64,000 nt of DNA from AP-15 sp963750195 (GTDB taxonomy: Bacteria; Pseudomonadota; Alphaproteobacteria; ATCC43930; CGMCC-115725). Positions 17,133-24,416 of the stretch are shown one piece after another. Location of the stretch: contig CAVVPS010000010.1 of the NCBI GenBank assembly GCA_963750195.1, positions 186,001-250,000 of the forward strand, written 5' to 3'. The stretch's first letter is position 1, and every line of letters begins with the position of its first letter. The notes under the pieces are model-generated. The model did no database searches. It saw only the letters and a program-made list of their open reading frames with translations, and was not told the origin of the DNA. The position numbers and the translations under genes were made by a program.

Positions 17133-17574
17133 ATGCCGACAGTCCGCGGAAGCTGCCTATGCGGCGGCGTGAAGTTCGAGATCGACGGTGTCCTGCAGCG
17201 GCCGCTGAATTGCCATTGTTCGCGCTGCCGCAAGCAGCACGGCGCCGCGTTTCGCGGCCGGGTGCGTGTCCGTGTCGCGGATTTCAAATGGATCCAGGGC
17301 GAGGATTTGGTGAGCTACTATGAAATCCTCTCCCGGTTTTCGCCGCGGTTTCTGCCGCGTTTGCGGCTCGCCAGTGGTCAACCGGCCGAGTCCCACCTAC
17401 AAACCGGCCCTGGAAAATCCGGCGATTGCCTCGGAGCTGGGCATCCCGCTGGGCATTTTGGATGATGATCCGCGCGTCCGCCCCGAGTGCCATGGCTTTG
17501 TTGCGAGCAAGGCGCCCTGGTTCGAAATCACCGACGACCTGCCGCAATACCCGGATTATCCTCCGGCCGGCTAA
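17133..17574 (+). pseudogene. GFA-family (glutathione-dependent formaldehyde-activating enzyme-like) zinc protein with one-base frameshift
   Basis: A Mss4-like zinc-fold protein of the GFA family. The first part, from ATG 17133 behind an AAAGGAGATGTG ribosome site, reads MPTVRGSCLCGGVKFEIDG, then NCHCSRCRKQHGAAFRGRV, supplying two CxC/CxxC metal sites. After LVSYYE the frame fails; one base on it continues SSPGFRRGFCRVCGSPVV, the conserved third metal site, and runs to an ending PQYPDYPPAG. Removing one A of the AAA at 17323-17325 restores an intact protein of about 146 residues. The gene lies on the plus strand between glcD and glcE, and its stop overlaps the glcD stop. Despite the family name, many relatives do not act on formaldehyde, so function is open. 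The frameshift may be real or an error in a short A-run. Confidence 0.8.
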
Positions 17575-19058
17575 AACCGCGGCAAGTCGGGGAAGGGGAC
17601 TCGGCCGGCGTGGATGTGAAGACGGCCGAGTTCGGCGCAGCGATGCAGCTCAGGGAACACCTTGCCTGGGTTCAGCAATCCGTCGGGATCGAAGGCGCAT
17701 TTGACCCGCTGCTGGTGGGCCAGGTCGGTTTCGTCGAACATGGTTCCCATCAAGTCGCGCTTTTCGACGCCGACCCCGTGCTCGCCGGTCAGAACGCCGC
17801 CGACCTCGACGCACAGCCGCAGGATGTCCGAACCGAACGCTTCGGCGCGCTCGGTCTCGCCGGGCTTATTGGCGTCGTAAAGAACCAGCGGGTGCAAGTT
17901 GCCGTCGCCGGCGTGAAAGACATTGGCGACGCCGAGCCCATACCGCTTCGAGAGCGCCCTGATGCCGGTCAGCACCTGCGCCAGCCGGCCGCGCGGGATC
18001 GTGCCGTCCATGCAGTAGTAGTCCGGCGAGATCCGCCCGACCGCGGGAAAGGCGGCCTTGCGCCCGGACCAGAAGGCCAGCCGCTCGGCATCGTCGCCGC
18101 TGATTCTGACCGAAGCGGCGCGGTGCTCGCGGGCAATCGCCTCGACCTGGGCGATTAGATGCTCGATTTCGGCCGGCGCGCCATCGAGCTCGACGATCAG
18201 CAAAGCCTCGACATCGAGCGGGTAGCCGACATTGACGAAAGCCTCGGCGGCGTGGATCGCCGGCCGGTCCATCATCTCCATCCCGCCCGGAATGATGCCG
18301 GCAGCGATCACCGCGGCAACGCAATTGCCGGCATCCTCGGTCGTGACGAACCCGATCAGCAGCGCGCGCGCCGCCGTCGGCTTGGGCAGGATACGCACCG
18401 TGACCTCGGTCACGACCCCCAGCAAACCCTCGGAACCGGTCACCACGCCCAACAGATCATAGCCTTCGGCGTCGAAATGCTTGCCGCCGAGCCGGACGAT
18501 CTCGCCATCCATCAGCACCAGCTCGACGCCGAGGATGTTGTTGGTGGTCAACCCGTATTTGAGGCAATGCACGCCGCCGGAATTTTCGGCGACGTTGCCG
18601 CCGATCGTGCAGGCGATCTGGCTCGACGGATCGGGCGCGTAATAAAAGCCGGCATGCTCGACCGCCTGGGTCAATGCCAGATTAGTCACCCCGGGCTGAG
18701 CCACCACGCAGCGATTGCCGTAATCGATCTCGAGGATGCGGTTGAACTTGGCCATGCCGAGCAATACGCCATCGGCCAACGGCAATGCCCCGCCCGAAAG
18801 CGAAGTGCCGGCGCCGCGCGGCACCACCTTGACGCCGATCTCCTTGCAATAGCGCAACACCGCCGCGACCTCTTCGACCCGCGACGGGAGCACCACGACC
18901 AATGGCAGCTGGCGATAAGCGGTCAGCCCGTCGCTCTCATAGGCGCGCCGCTCGGGCTCCGAGACGATGACGCCTTCGCCGGGTACGATCTGGCGCAGCG
19001 CCTCGATGATCTCGACGCGGCGTTGCAGCACCGCAGCATCGGGCGTCGGCATCTTCAT
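17571..19058 (-). CDS. glcD: Glycolate oxidase subunit GlcD (FAD-linked)
   Basis: A 495-residue flavin subunit of glycolate dehydrogenase, oxidising glycolate (and often D-lactate) to the 2-oxo acid. The PCMH FAD domain shows PRGAGTSLSGGALPLADGVL and SSQIACTIGGNVAENSGGVH. The C-terminal FAD-oxidase domain has ANVFHAGDGNLHPLVLYD and LTGEHGVGVEKRDLM, with His, Asp and Glu residues that bind substrate and metal, and ends at FDPDGLLNPGKVFP. The length matches E. coli GlcD (about 499). The upstream neighbour on the same strand is rpmJ, 33 bases away. Downstream its stop overlaps that of the GFA-family gene, before glcE and glcF resume on the minus strand. It is clearly distinct from the dehydrogenase at 3436-4833. 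Confidence 0.95.
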   Translation of the reverse strand: MKMPTPDAAVLQRRVEIIEALRQIVPGEGVIVSEPERRAYESDGLTAYRQLPLVVVLPSRVEEVAAVLRYCKEIGVKVVPRGAGTSLSGGALPLADGVLLGMAKFNRILEIDYGNRCVVAQPGVTNLALTQAVEHAGFYYAPDPSSQIACTIGGNVAENSGGVHCLKYGLTTNNILGVELVLMDGEIVRLGGKHFDAEGYDLLGVVTGSEGLLGVVTEVTVRILPKPTAARALLIGFVTTEDAGNCVAAVIAAGIIPGGMEMMDRPAIHAAEAFVNVGYPLDVEALLIVELDGAPAEIEHLIAQVEAIAREHRAASVRISGDDAERLAFWSGRKAAFPAVGRISPDYYCMDGTIPRGRLAQVLTGIRALSKRYGLGVANVFHAGDGNLHPLVLYDANKPGETERAEAFGSDILRLCVEVGGVLTGEHGVGVEKRDLMGTMFDETDLAHQQRVKCAFDPDGLLNPGKVFPELHRCAELGRLHIHAGRVPFPDLPRF

Positions 19059-19091
19059 CGGATTCGTCCGCCGGTCGCGGCGGGTTAGCGG

Positions 19092-19217
19092 TTAGCCCTG
19101 GCGCGCCTTGTAGCGCGGGTTGGTCTTGTTGATCACATAGACGCGACCCTTGCGCCTGACGATGCGGCAGTTCTTGTCGCGCTTCTTAAGCGATTTCAGC
19201 GAGTTGACAATCTTCAT
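19092..19217 (-). CDS. rpmJ: 50S ribosomal protein L36, zinc-free type
   Basis: A 41-residue bL36. It starts MKIVNSLKSLKKRDKNCRIV and ends NKTNPRYKARQG, the usual alphaproteobacterial ending. It keeps one cysteine only, so the four-ligand zinc ribbon of classic L36 is absent, as in YkgO-type proteins. A clear AAGGAT ribosome site precedes the ATG. In many bacteria rpmJ lies in the spc/alpha region between secY and rpsM; here adk is at that place and rpmJ stands alone about 10 kb away, between tRNA-Leu and glcD. Confidence 0.95.
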   Translation of the reverse strand: MKIVNSLKSLKKRDKNCRIVRRKGRVYVINKTNPRYKARQG

Positions 19218-19310
19218 CGGTAATATCCTTGAGCTGAACCCGAACATAGGGAGCGACCGTGTCGCTGTCAAATCCGGGAAAGCTCTGGCAATCGTGGTCG
19301 GCGTTGGAGC

Positions 19311-19397
19311 TGGTGCGGTCGAGAAGACTCGAACTTCCACGGAGTTTCCCCCACAGCGACCTCAACGCTGCGCGTCTACCAATTCCGCCACGACCGC
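19311..19397 (-). tRNA. tRNA-Leu (anticodon GAG)
   Basis: On the minus strand the acceptor stem GCGGTCG pairs with CGACCGC, followed by A and an encoded CCA. The D arm reads TGGCGGAATTGGTAGACGC. The anticodon stem CAGCG/CGCTG closes the loop TTGAGGT, giving anticodon GAG for CUC/CUU. A class II variable arm (GGGGGAAACTCC region) and the T arm GTTCGAGTC follow. Total length is 87 bases including CCA. Confidence 0.96.
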
Positions 19398-19472
19398 ACG
19401 GCAGGGGGAACAGCCTCGCATCTCGCCGCGAGGCGGCGTGATTAGCAAATCCGCGCTACCATATCAAGCAGC

Positions 19473-20141
19473 ATGGGGCTTGAGACCGTAACCGAAGGCG
19501 CTGCGGTGGAATGGCGATCAAGCGCGATCGCCGTCCCCTACGCGCACGCCGTCGAAGAAATGGAGGGCCGGGTAGCCGCGATCCGCGCCGGCACGATGCC
19601 CGAACTCGTCTGGCTATTGGAGCATCCACCGCTTTACACCGCCGGGACTAGCGCCCGTGACGAGGACCTCCTCGCGCCCGGGCGCTTTCCGGTACATCGC
19701 ACCGGGCGCGGCGGGCAGTACACCTATCACGGGCCGGGGCAGCGCGTCGCCTACGTCATGCTCGATCTTGCCCGCCGTGGTGAGGACGTGCACTGCTACG
19801 TCCACCACCTCGAAGAATGGGTGATTCGCGCGCTCGCACGCTTCGAAGTCAATGGCGAGCGGCGCGAGGGCCGGGTCGGTATCTGGGTCAAGCATGGCGC
19901 CGGCGAGGCCAAGATCGCCGCGATCGGCGTGCGGGTGCGGCGCTGGGTGACCTATCACGGCATGGCGCTCAACATCGATCCCGACCTCGAGCATTACCGC
20001 GGCATCATTCCCTGCGGCATCGTCGAGCACGGCGTCACCTCGCTCGCCGATCTCGGCTTGGCCGCGACGATGGCCGATGTCGACGCCGCGTTGCGCGCGA
20101 CGTTCGCCGAAGTCTTTGACGAGCCGCCCGCCTGCCGATGA
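19473..20141 (+). CDS. lipB: Lipoyl(octanoyl) transferase LipB
   Basis: A 222-residue LipB that moves the octanoyl group from acyl carrier protein to lipoyl domains of 2-oxo-acid dehydrogenases and the glycine cleavage H protein. The signature HRTGRGGQYTYHGPGQ lies at about 75-90. The catalytic pair is Lys147 in GEAKIAAIGVRV and Cys181 in GIIPCGIVEHGVTSL. Length and motif spacing are normal. The ribosome site is weak. Its last bases ATGA are shared with the rarA start, so translation is probably coupled. The gene heads a four-gene plus-strand operon and is divergent from tRNA-Leu. Confidence 0.96.
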   Translation: MGLETVTEGAAVEWRSSAIAVPYAHAVEEMEGRVAAIRAGTMPELVWLLEHPPLYTAGTSARDEDLLAPGRFPVHRTGRGGQYTYHGPGQRVAYVMLDLARRGEDVHCYVHHLEEWVIRALARFEVNGERREGRVGIWVKHGAGEAKIAAIGVRVRRWVTYHGMALNIDPDLEHYRGIIPCGIVEHGVTSLADLGLAATMADVDAALRATFAEVFDEPPACR

Positions 20142-21436
20142 GCACGTTGTTCGAGAACCAGACGCCGCGGCCGCTCGCCGACCGGCTGCGGCCGAAAAGC
20201 CTCGCCGAGGTCGTCGGGCAGGATCATCTGCTCGGTCCGGACGGCCCGATCGGACGCATGGTGGCGAGCCGGCAGCTGTCCTCGATGATCCTGTGGGGAC
20301 CGCCTGGCTGCGGCAAGACCACGATCGCGCGGCTGTTGGCGCATGGCACCGACCTCCATTTCGAACCGTTGTCGGCGGTCTTTTCCGGGGTTGCCGACCT
20401 GCGCAAGGTGTTCGATGCGGCCAGGAAACGGCGCGAGATGGGCCACGGCACGCTCCTCTTCGTCGACGAGATCCACCGCTTCAACCGCGCCCAGCAGGAC
20501 GCCTTTCTGCCGGTGGTCGAGGACGGCACCGTGGTGCTGGTCGGGGCCACGACCGAGAACCCGTCTTTCGAGCTGATCGGGGCGCTGCTGTCGCGGGCCC
20601 AGGTTCTGGTCTTGCGCCGGCTCGGCGACGACGACCTCGAAACCCTGCTGCGGCGGGCCGAGGACGCCCTCGGCTGTAAGCTGCCGCTGACCGACGACGC
20701 CCGCACTGCGCTGCGCGCGATGGCCGATGGCGACGGCCGCTTTCTGCTCAACCTCCTCGAGGAGGTCGCCCGCCTGCCTCCAGGCGCCATGCTGGGAGCA
20801 ACAGAGCTCGCGCGCCTCGTCCAGCAGCGCGCCCCGCTTTACGACAAGGCGCAGGAAGGCCATTACAATCTGATCAGCGCGTTGCACAAATCCCTGCGCG
20901 GCTCGGACACAGATGCGGCGCTTTATTGGCTCGCGCGCATGCTGGCCGGTGGCGAAGACCCGATCTACATCTTGCGCCGGCTGACCCGCGCCGCGGTCGA
21001 GGATATCGGGCTCGCCGATCCGCAGGCGGTGGTGCAGGCGCTGGCGGCATGGGACACATACGATCGGCTGGGCTTACCTGAAGGCGAGTTGGCGATCGCT
21101 CAATGCGTGATCTATCTGGCGACCGCGCCGAAATCGAATGCGGCCTATACGGCCTTTGGTGAAGCCCAACAGATGGCGCGCGAGACCGGCTCGTTGATGC
21201 CGCCGATGCACATTCTGAACGCCCCGACACGGCTGATGCGCAATCTCGGCTACGGCAAGGGCTATGTCTACGACCACGCCATCGAGGAAGGCTTCTCGGG
21301 CCAGAACTACTTCCCGGACGGGACTGTACGCCGGACGTTCTACCGGCCGGGCGAGCGCGGTTTCGAGCGCGAGGTCAAAAGGCGGCTCGATTATTGGGGC
21401 AAGCTGCGCGAGCGTGCAGCCGGACCGCCACCATGA
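20138..21436 (+). CDS. rarA: Replication-associated recombination protein RarA (MgsA), AAA ATPase
   Basis: A 432-residue clamp-loader-like AAA+ ATPase that acts at stalled replication forks. The N-terminus has RPLADRLRPKSLAEVVGQDH. Walker A is WGPPGCGKTTIARLL with Lys60, Walker B is LLFVDEIHRFN, and sensor 1 is VGATTENPSFE. The C-terminal tetramerisation and lid region includes HKSLRGSDTDAALYWLARML and GGEDPIYILRRL, and the chain ends in the usual RFYRP-like FYRPGERGFE region. It starts inside the lipB stop and its own TGA overlaps the rluC-like start. Confidence 0.96.
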   Translation: MSTLFENQTPRPLADRLRPKSLAEVVGQDHLLGPDGPIGRMVASRQLSSMILWGPPGCGKTTIARLLAHGTDLHFEPLSAVFSGVADLRKVFDAARKRREMGHGTLLFVDEIHRFNRAQQDAFLPVVEDGTVVLVGATTENPSFELIGALLSRAQVLVLRRLGDDDLETLLRRAEDALGCKLPLTDDARTALRAMADGDGRFLLNLLEEVARLPPGAMLGATELARLVQQRAPLYDKAQEGHYNLISALHKSLRGSDTDAALYWLARMLAGGEDPIYILRRLTRAAVEDIGLADPQAVVQALAAWDTYDRLGLPEGELAIAQCVIYLATAPKSNAAYTAFGEAQQMARETGSLMPPMHILNAPTRLMRNLGYGKGYVYDHAIEEGFSGQNYFPDGTVRRTFYRPGERGFEREVKRRLDYWGKLRERAAGPPP

Positions 21437-22422
21437 TCAACCCGGTCGAGACCGTAACCGTCGAGGGCGAGGACGGGCCGGTTCGCATTGATCGCTGGTT
21501 CAAGCGCCATTATCCGGCGCTGGCCCATGGCCGGCTCGAAAAGCTGCTGCGCACTGGACAGATTCGGGTCGACGGCAAACGCGCCAAATCGAGCGACCGG
21601 TTGGTGCCCGGCCAGGCGATCCGAATTCCGCCGCTAGATGCGGCGCCATCCTTGGCATCCACGGCACCACGCCAGTTGCTCCCCGCCGACGAAGCGATGC
21701 TGCGGAACGCGATCCTGCACCAAGACGAGTTGGTCATCGTGATCAACAAGCCGCCTGGTCTGGCGGTTCAGGGCGGGACCCGGTCCGAGCGCCATCTCGA
21801 TGGTTTGTTGGATGCGCTCCGCTTTGGCCATGCCGAGCGGCCGAAGCTTGTTCATCGGCTCGACAAGGATACCAGCGGCGTTCTCGTGATCGCCCGCAGC
21901 GCCGTGGCGGCGGCGTTTCTGACCCGGGCCTTTCGCGATAGGACGACGCGAAAGATCTATTGGGCGCTGGCGGTCGGTGTCCCGAAACCGCCGCAAGGGC
22001 GTATCGCTCTGGCGCTCGCCAAGCGCTCCGGCCAGGGTGGCGAACGCGCCCGCGCCGACCCCGACGAGGGCAAGCACGCGGTCACCTATTACCGCGTCGT
22101 TGACAGCGTCGGCGGGCGGGTGAGCTGGCTCGCCCTGCTGCCGGTTACCGGGCGCACGCACCAGCTGCGCGCCCATTGCGCCACAATCGGCGCCCCGCTC
22201 CTCGGCGACGGCAAATACGGAGGCGCCGCCACGCACATTGCCGGGCCGCCGGGCGCGCGGCGGCTTCATCTGCATGCGCGCACGCTCTCGATCCCGCACC
22301 CGCATGGCGGAATTCTGAAGATAGCCGCACCGCTGCCGTCGCACATGCGGCAGAGCTGGGAATTCTTTGGCTTTTCCGCCGATGCCCCGGATCCATTTTC
22401 CGGACTGGATCTGCCGGAATGA
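21433..22422 (+). CDS. Pseudouridine synthase, RluA/RluC family
   Basis: A 329-residue pseudouridine synthase with an N-terminal S4-type RNA-binding domain (about 15-75, ALAHGRLEKLLRTGQIRVDG) and the RluA catalytic core. The catalytic aspartate sits in LVHRLDKDTSGVLVIAR. VTGRTHQLRAHCATIGAPLLGD is the second conserved block (shown in part). It most resembles RluC, which makes three pseudouridines in 23S rRNA, but RluD and RluA relatives cannot be excluded without alignment. The ATG at 21433 overlaps the rarA stop as ATGA; an upstream in-frame ATG at 21394 lies inside rarA and is less likely. The stop TGA overlaps the ATG of the ATP12-like gene. Confidence 0.93.
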   Translation: MINPVETVTVEGEDGPVRIDRWFKRHYPALAHGRLEKLLRTGQIRVDGKRAKSSDRLVPGQAIRIPPLDAAPSLASTAPRQLLPADEAMLRNAILHQDELVIVINKPPGLAVQGGTRSERHLDGLLDALRFGHAERPKLVHRLDKDTSGVLVIARSAVAAAFLTRAFRDRTTRKIYWALAVGVPKPPQGRIALALAKRSGQGGERARADPDEGKHAVTYYRVVDSVGGRVSWLALLPVTGRTHQLRAHCATIGAPLLGDGKYGGAATHIAGPPGARRLHLHARTLSIPHPHGGILKIAAPLPSHMRQSWEFFGFSADAPDPFSGLDLPE

Positions 22423-23127
22423 AGCGCTTCTATCAGCAGACCGGGATCGTGCCGGCGGCAGGCGGTTATGGGGTCGCTCTCGACGGCAAACCTATCAAGA
22501 CCCAGGGAAAGCAGCCACTGGTCGTCCCGAGCGCCGCACTCGCCGGCGCGGTCGCTGCCGAATGGGAGGCCCAGCAAGGGGAGATTCGTCCGGCTCAAAT
22601 GCCGCTGACCCGATTGGCCAGCACCGCGATCGATCGCGTGGCGCCGCAGCGCGAAGCAATCGTGCAGCAGATCGCCGATTACGCCGGGACCGATCTGGTC
22701 TGCTACCGGGCGGTACATCCGCCGGAGCTGGCGATACGCCAGCATGCGGTGTGGCAGCCGCTGGCCGATTGGGCGGCGCTGCGCTACGACGCTTCGCTCG
22801 AGATCACCGCGGGAGTCATCCCGAAACCCCAGCCGCAGGCGAGCCTGCGCGCCTTTGCCGCCGCGGTCGCCGAACAGAATGATTTCGCGCTTGCCGCGTT
22901 GCATCTGGTCGACCGGCGCCTGCGGGTCACTGGTCATCGCACTGGCGCTGATCGAGGGCCGTCTCGACGCAGCCGAGGCCTTCGCGGCCTCGCAGCTCGA
23001 CGAAAGCTTTCAGATCGAAGCCTGGGGCGAGGATCCGGAGGAGGCCGGGCGTCGGGCAGCCCTGGCCGAAGACATCGCAGCTGCGGCGCGGTTTCTGTCG
23101 CTGTTGCGTGCGCCAACCTGCGGGTAG
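22419..23127 (+). pseudogene. ATP12-family chaperone (F1 ATPase assembly) with one-base frameshift
   Basis: Homologue of mitochondrial Atp12, which binds the F1 alpha subunit during ATP synthase assembly; widespread in alphaproteobacteria. From ATG 22419, which overlaps the rluC-type stop, the frame shows MKRFYQQTGIVPAAGGYGVA, LDGKPIKTQGKQPLVVPS, AAEWEAQQGEI and ETAGVIPKPQP-like text up to ALAALHLV. There it breaks. The frame one base on continues TGACGSLVIALALIEGRLDA, then the conserved SQLDESFQIEAWGEDPEEAG, ending at 23127. Dropping the G at 22911 gives a normal product of about 235 residues. As neither half has decayed further, this is a very young mutation, a sequence error, or less likely a recoding event. 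Confidence 0.85.
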
Positions 23128-23131
23128 CTGA

Positions 23132-23806
23132 TCACTTCGCTTCGAGCAGGTGAAAGACCGACCGGCAATGCTCGGTAAAGTCTCGCGTGATGATCGACCA
23201 GCCACAGCTGTCGAGCCGGTCCTCCCAGGCCCGCAGCGGATAATTCCGGTATCCGACTTCCCACTGGTGTCCACCCGGCGGTTCCACCGCGAACTGCTTT
23301 CGCCACAGCAATTTCTTCATCGAGAAATATTGACGAAATGTGGTCCGGTTCAGATAGACGTCGAGGGATACTTGGAACGCCATATAGGGAACCGAGACGA
23401 TCAGGTATCTGGCGCCGCTCGCTCGGAAGATCGACAGGACCGGCCCGACGCACTGCCAATCGATGTGTTCGAGCGTTTCGCAGCACAGGATCGCGTCATA
23501 GCCGGCGATCTCGTCGCTGCGCAAATCGCAGATGTCTCTTTCAAGATGCGGCACGTCGGGATAAGCGAACGCGCGCGGCGTCCGGTCGAGAGTGTGAACA
23601 TCGTATCCGACATTGACCAAAAGGCTAGTGACCAGCCCGAGGGCCGGTCCGACTTCCAGGACCTTTTGGCAATCGATCGTGCCGAGCAAATGAAGTTGCA
23701 TCCATTGCTGCACGATTCGCTTGCGCGAGTAGTAGGCGTTCCAATCCTGCCGGGAAAAGAGATTGGCCGTTTCCTTTTCCCGATGTTGGAGATCGATCGT
23801 CGTCAT
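23132..23806 (-). CDS. Class I SAM-dependent methyltransferase, substrate unknown
   Basis: A 224-residue Rossmann methyltransferase. Motif I is VLEVGPALGLVTSLL (about 49-63), motif II the acidic end of VHTLDRTPRAF, and motif IV AILCCETLEHIDW, resembling small-molecule (UbiE/Methyltransf_11) enzymes. The C-terminal half is Trp/Tyr/Arg-rich (YLNRTTFRQYFSMKKLLWRK) and ends with TEHCRSVFHLLEAK; I do not recognise its substrate class. Its end lies four bases from the convergent ATP12-like gene. It is a single gene, with no pathway partner beside it. Confidence 0.85.
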   Translation of the reverse strand: MTTIDLQHREKETANLFSRQDWNAYYSRKRIVQQWMQLHLLGTIDCQKVLEVGPALGLVTSLLVNVGYDVHTLDRTPRAFAYPDVPHLERDICDLRSDEIAGYDAILCCETLEHIDWQCVGPVLSIFRASGARYLIVSVPYMAFQVSLDVYLNRTTFRQYFSMKKLLWRKQFAVEPPGGHQWEVGYRNYPLRAWEDRLDSCGWSIITRDFTEHCRSVFHLLEAK

Positions 23807-23846
23807 CGTTCAAGCACCGATGCCTGCACGCAGCTCAGCCCTTGGC

Positions 23847-24263
23847 TTACGCACTCACCGGTTTTTCGGTGCCCTGTTCAGCCCGAAACTCCGCAAACAC
23901 TTTGCTCGCCACCATCAGCGACTCTCGGATGATCGGCACGCCGACATAGCCGGACAGGTGGAGCAATGCCTCGGTCAATTCCTCCTCGGTCCAACCCTGG
24001 CGCAACGCCATGCGCAGATGCAGCGCAAGTTCGGGCTCGCGCCCGGTGGTCGTGTCCGAAATCACGCAGATCAGCGCGCGGGTCTTCAGATCGAGCCCGG
24101 GCCGGGTCCACAGCGCGCCGAACACGGTTTCGGTGGCGACGTCTATGAACTTCTTCATGACCGGATCGCTGTAGATCTCGCGGGCAGAACGCTCGACCGC
24201 CGCATCCCCCATCAGCCGGCGACGCATCGCCGCCCCTTTTTGATAAAGCTCGCTCTCCGCCAT
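23847..24263 (-). CDS. Carboxymuconolactone decarboxylase family protein (PcaC-like)
   Basis: A 138-residue all-helical protein of the CMD family. Conserved text includes GALWTRPGLDLKTRALICVI and HLRMALRQGWTEEELTEALL with HLSGYVGVP. It lacks the CxxC pair of AhpD peroxidases, pointing to a PcaC-like 4-carboxymuconolactone decarboxylase or a related lactone enzyme, yet no protocatechuate genes are nearby, so the substrate is unproven. The start at 24263 gives MAESELYQKGAAMRRRLMG and follows GAGGTCAGG; the frame is open further upstream but without family-like sequence. It is divergent from the propionyl-CoA carboxylase beta gene. Confidence 0.85.
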   Translation of the reverse strand: MAESELYQKGAAMRRRLMGDAAVERSAREIYSDPVMKKFIDVATETVFGALWTRPGLDLKTRALICVISDTTTGREPELALHLRMALRQGWTEEELTEALLHLSGYVGVPIIRESLMVASKVFAEFRAEQGTEKPVSA

Positions 24264-24416
24264 CGTCCTGACCTCGATCCGTTGGTTCTCGACCTGCCGG
24301 CAATTCTGCGCTTGATCGCCGGCCCCGAACAAGCTGCGCAAAAGCCGAACCAACCGCAGGTCTGGTCGCAGCGCACCGGTTGATGTTATCTCGCCGGTTC
24401 ATTGTCGCGAGGCGCC

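Noticed and set aside
22419..23127. Programmed +1 frameshift in the ATP12-like gene
   Set aside because: No slippery run, in-frame stop or downstream structure typical of recoding lies at the shift site; error or mutation is simpler.
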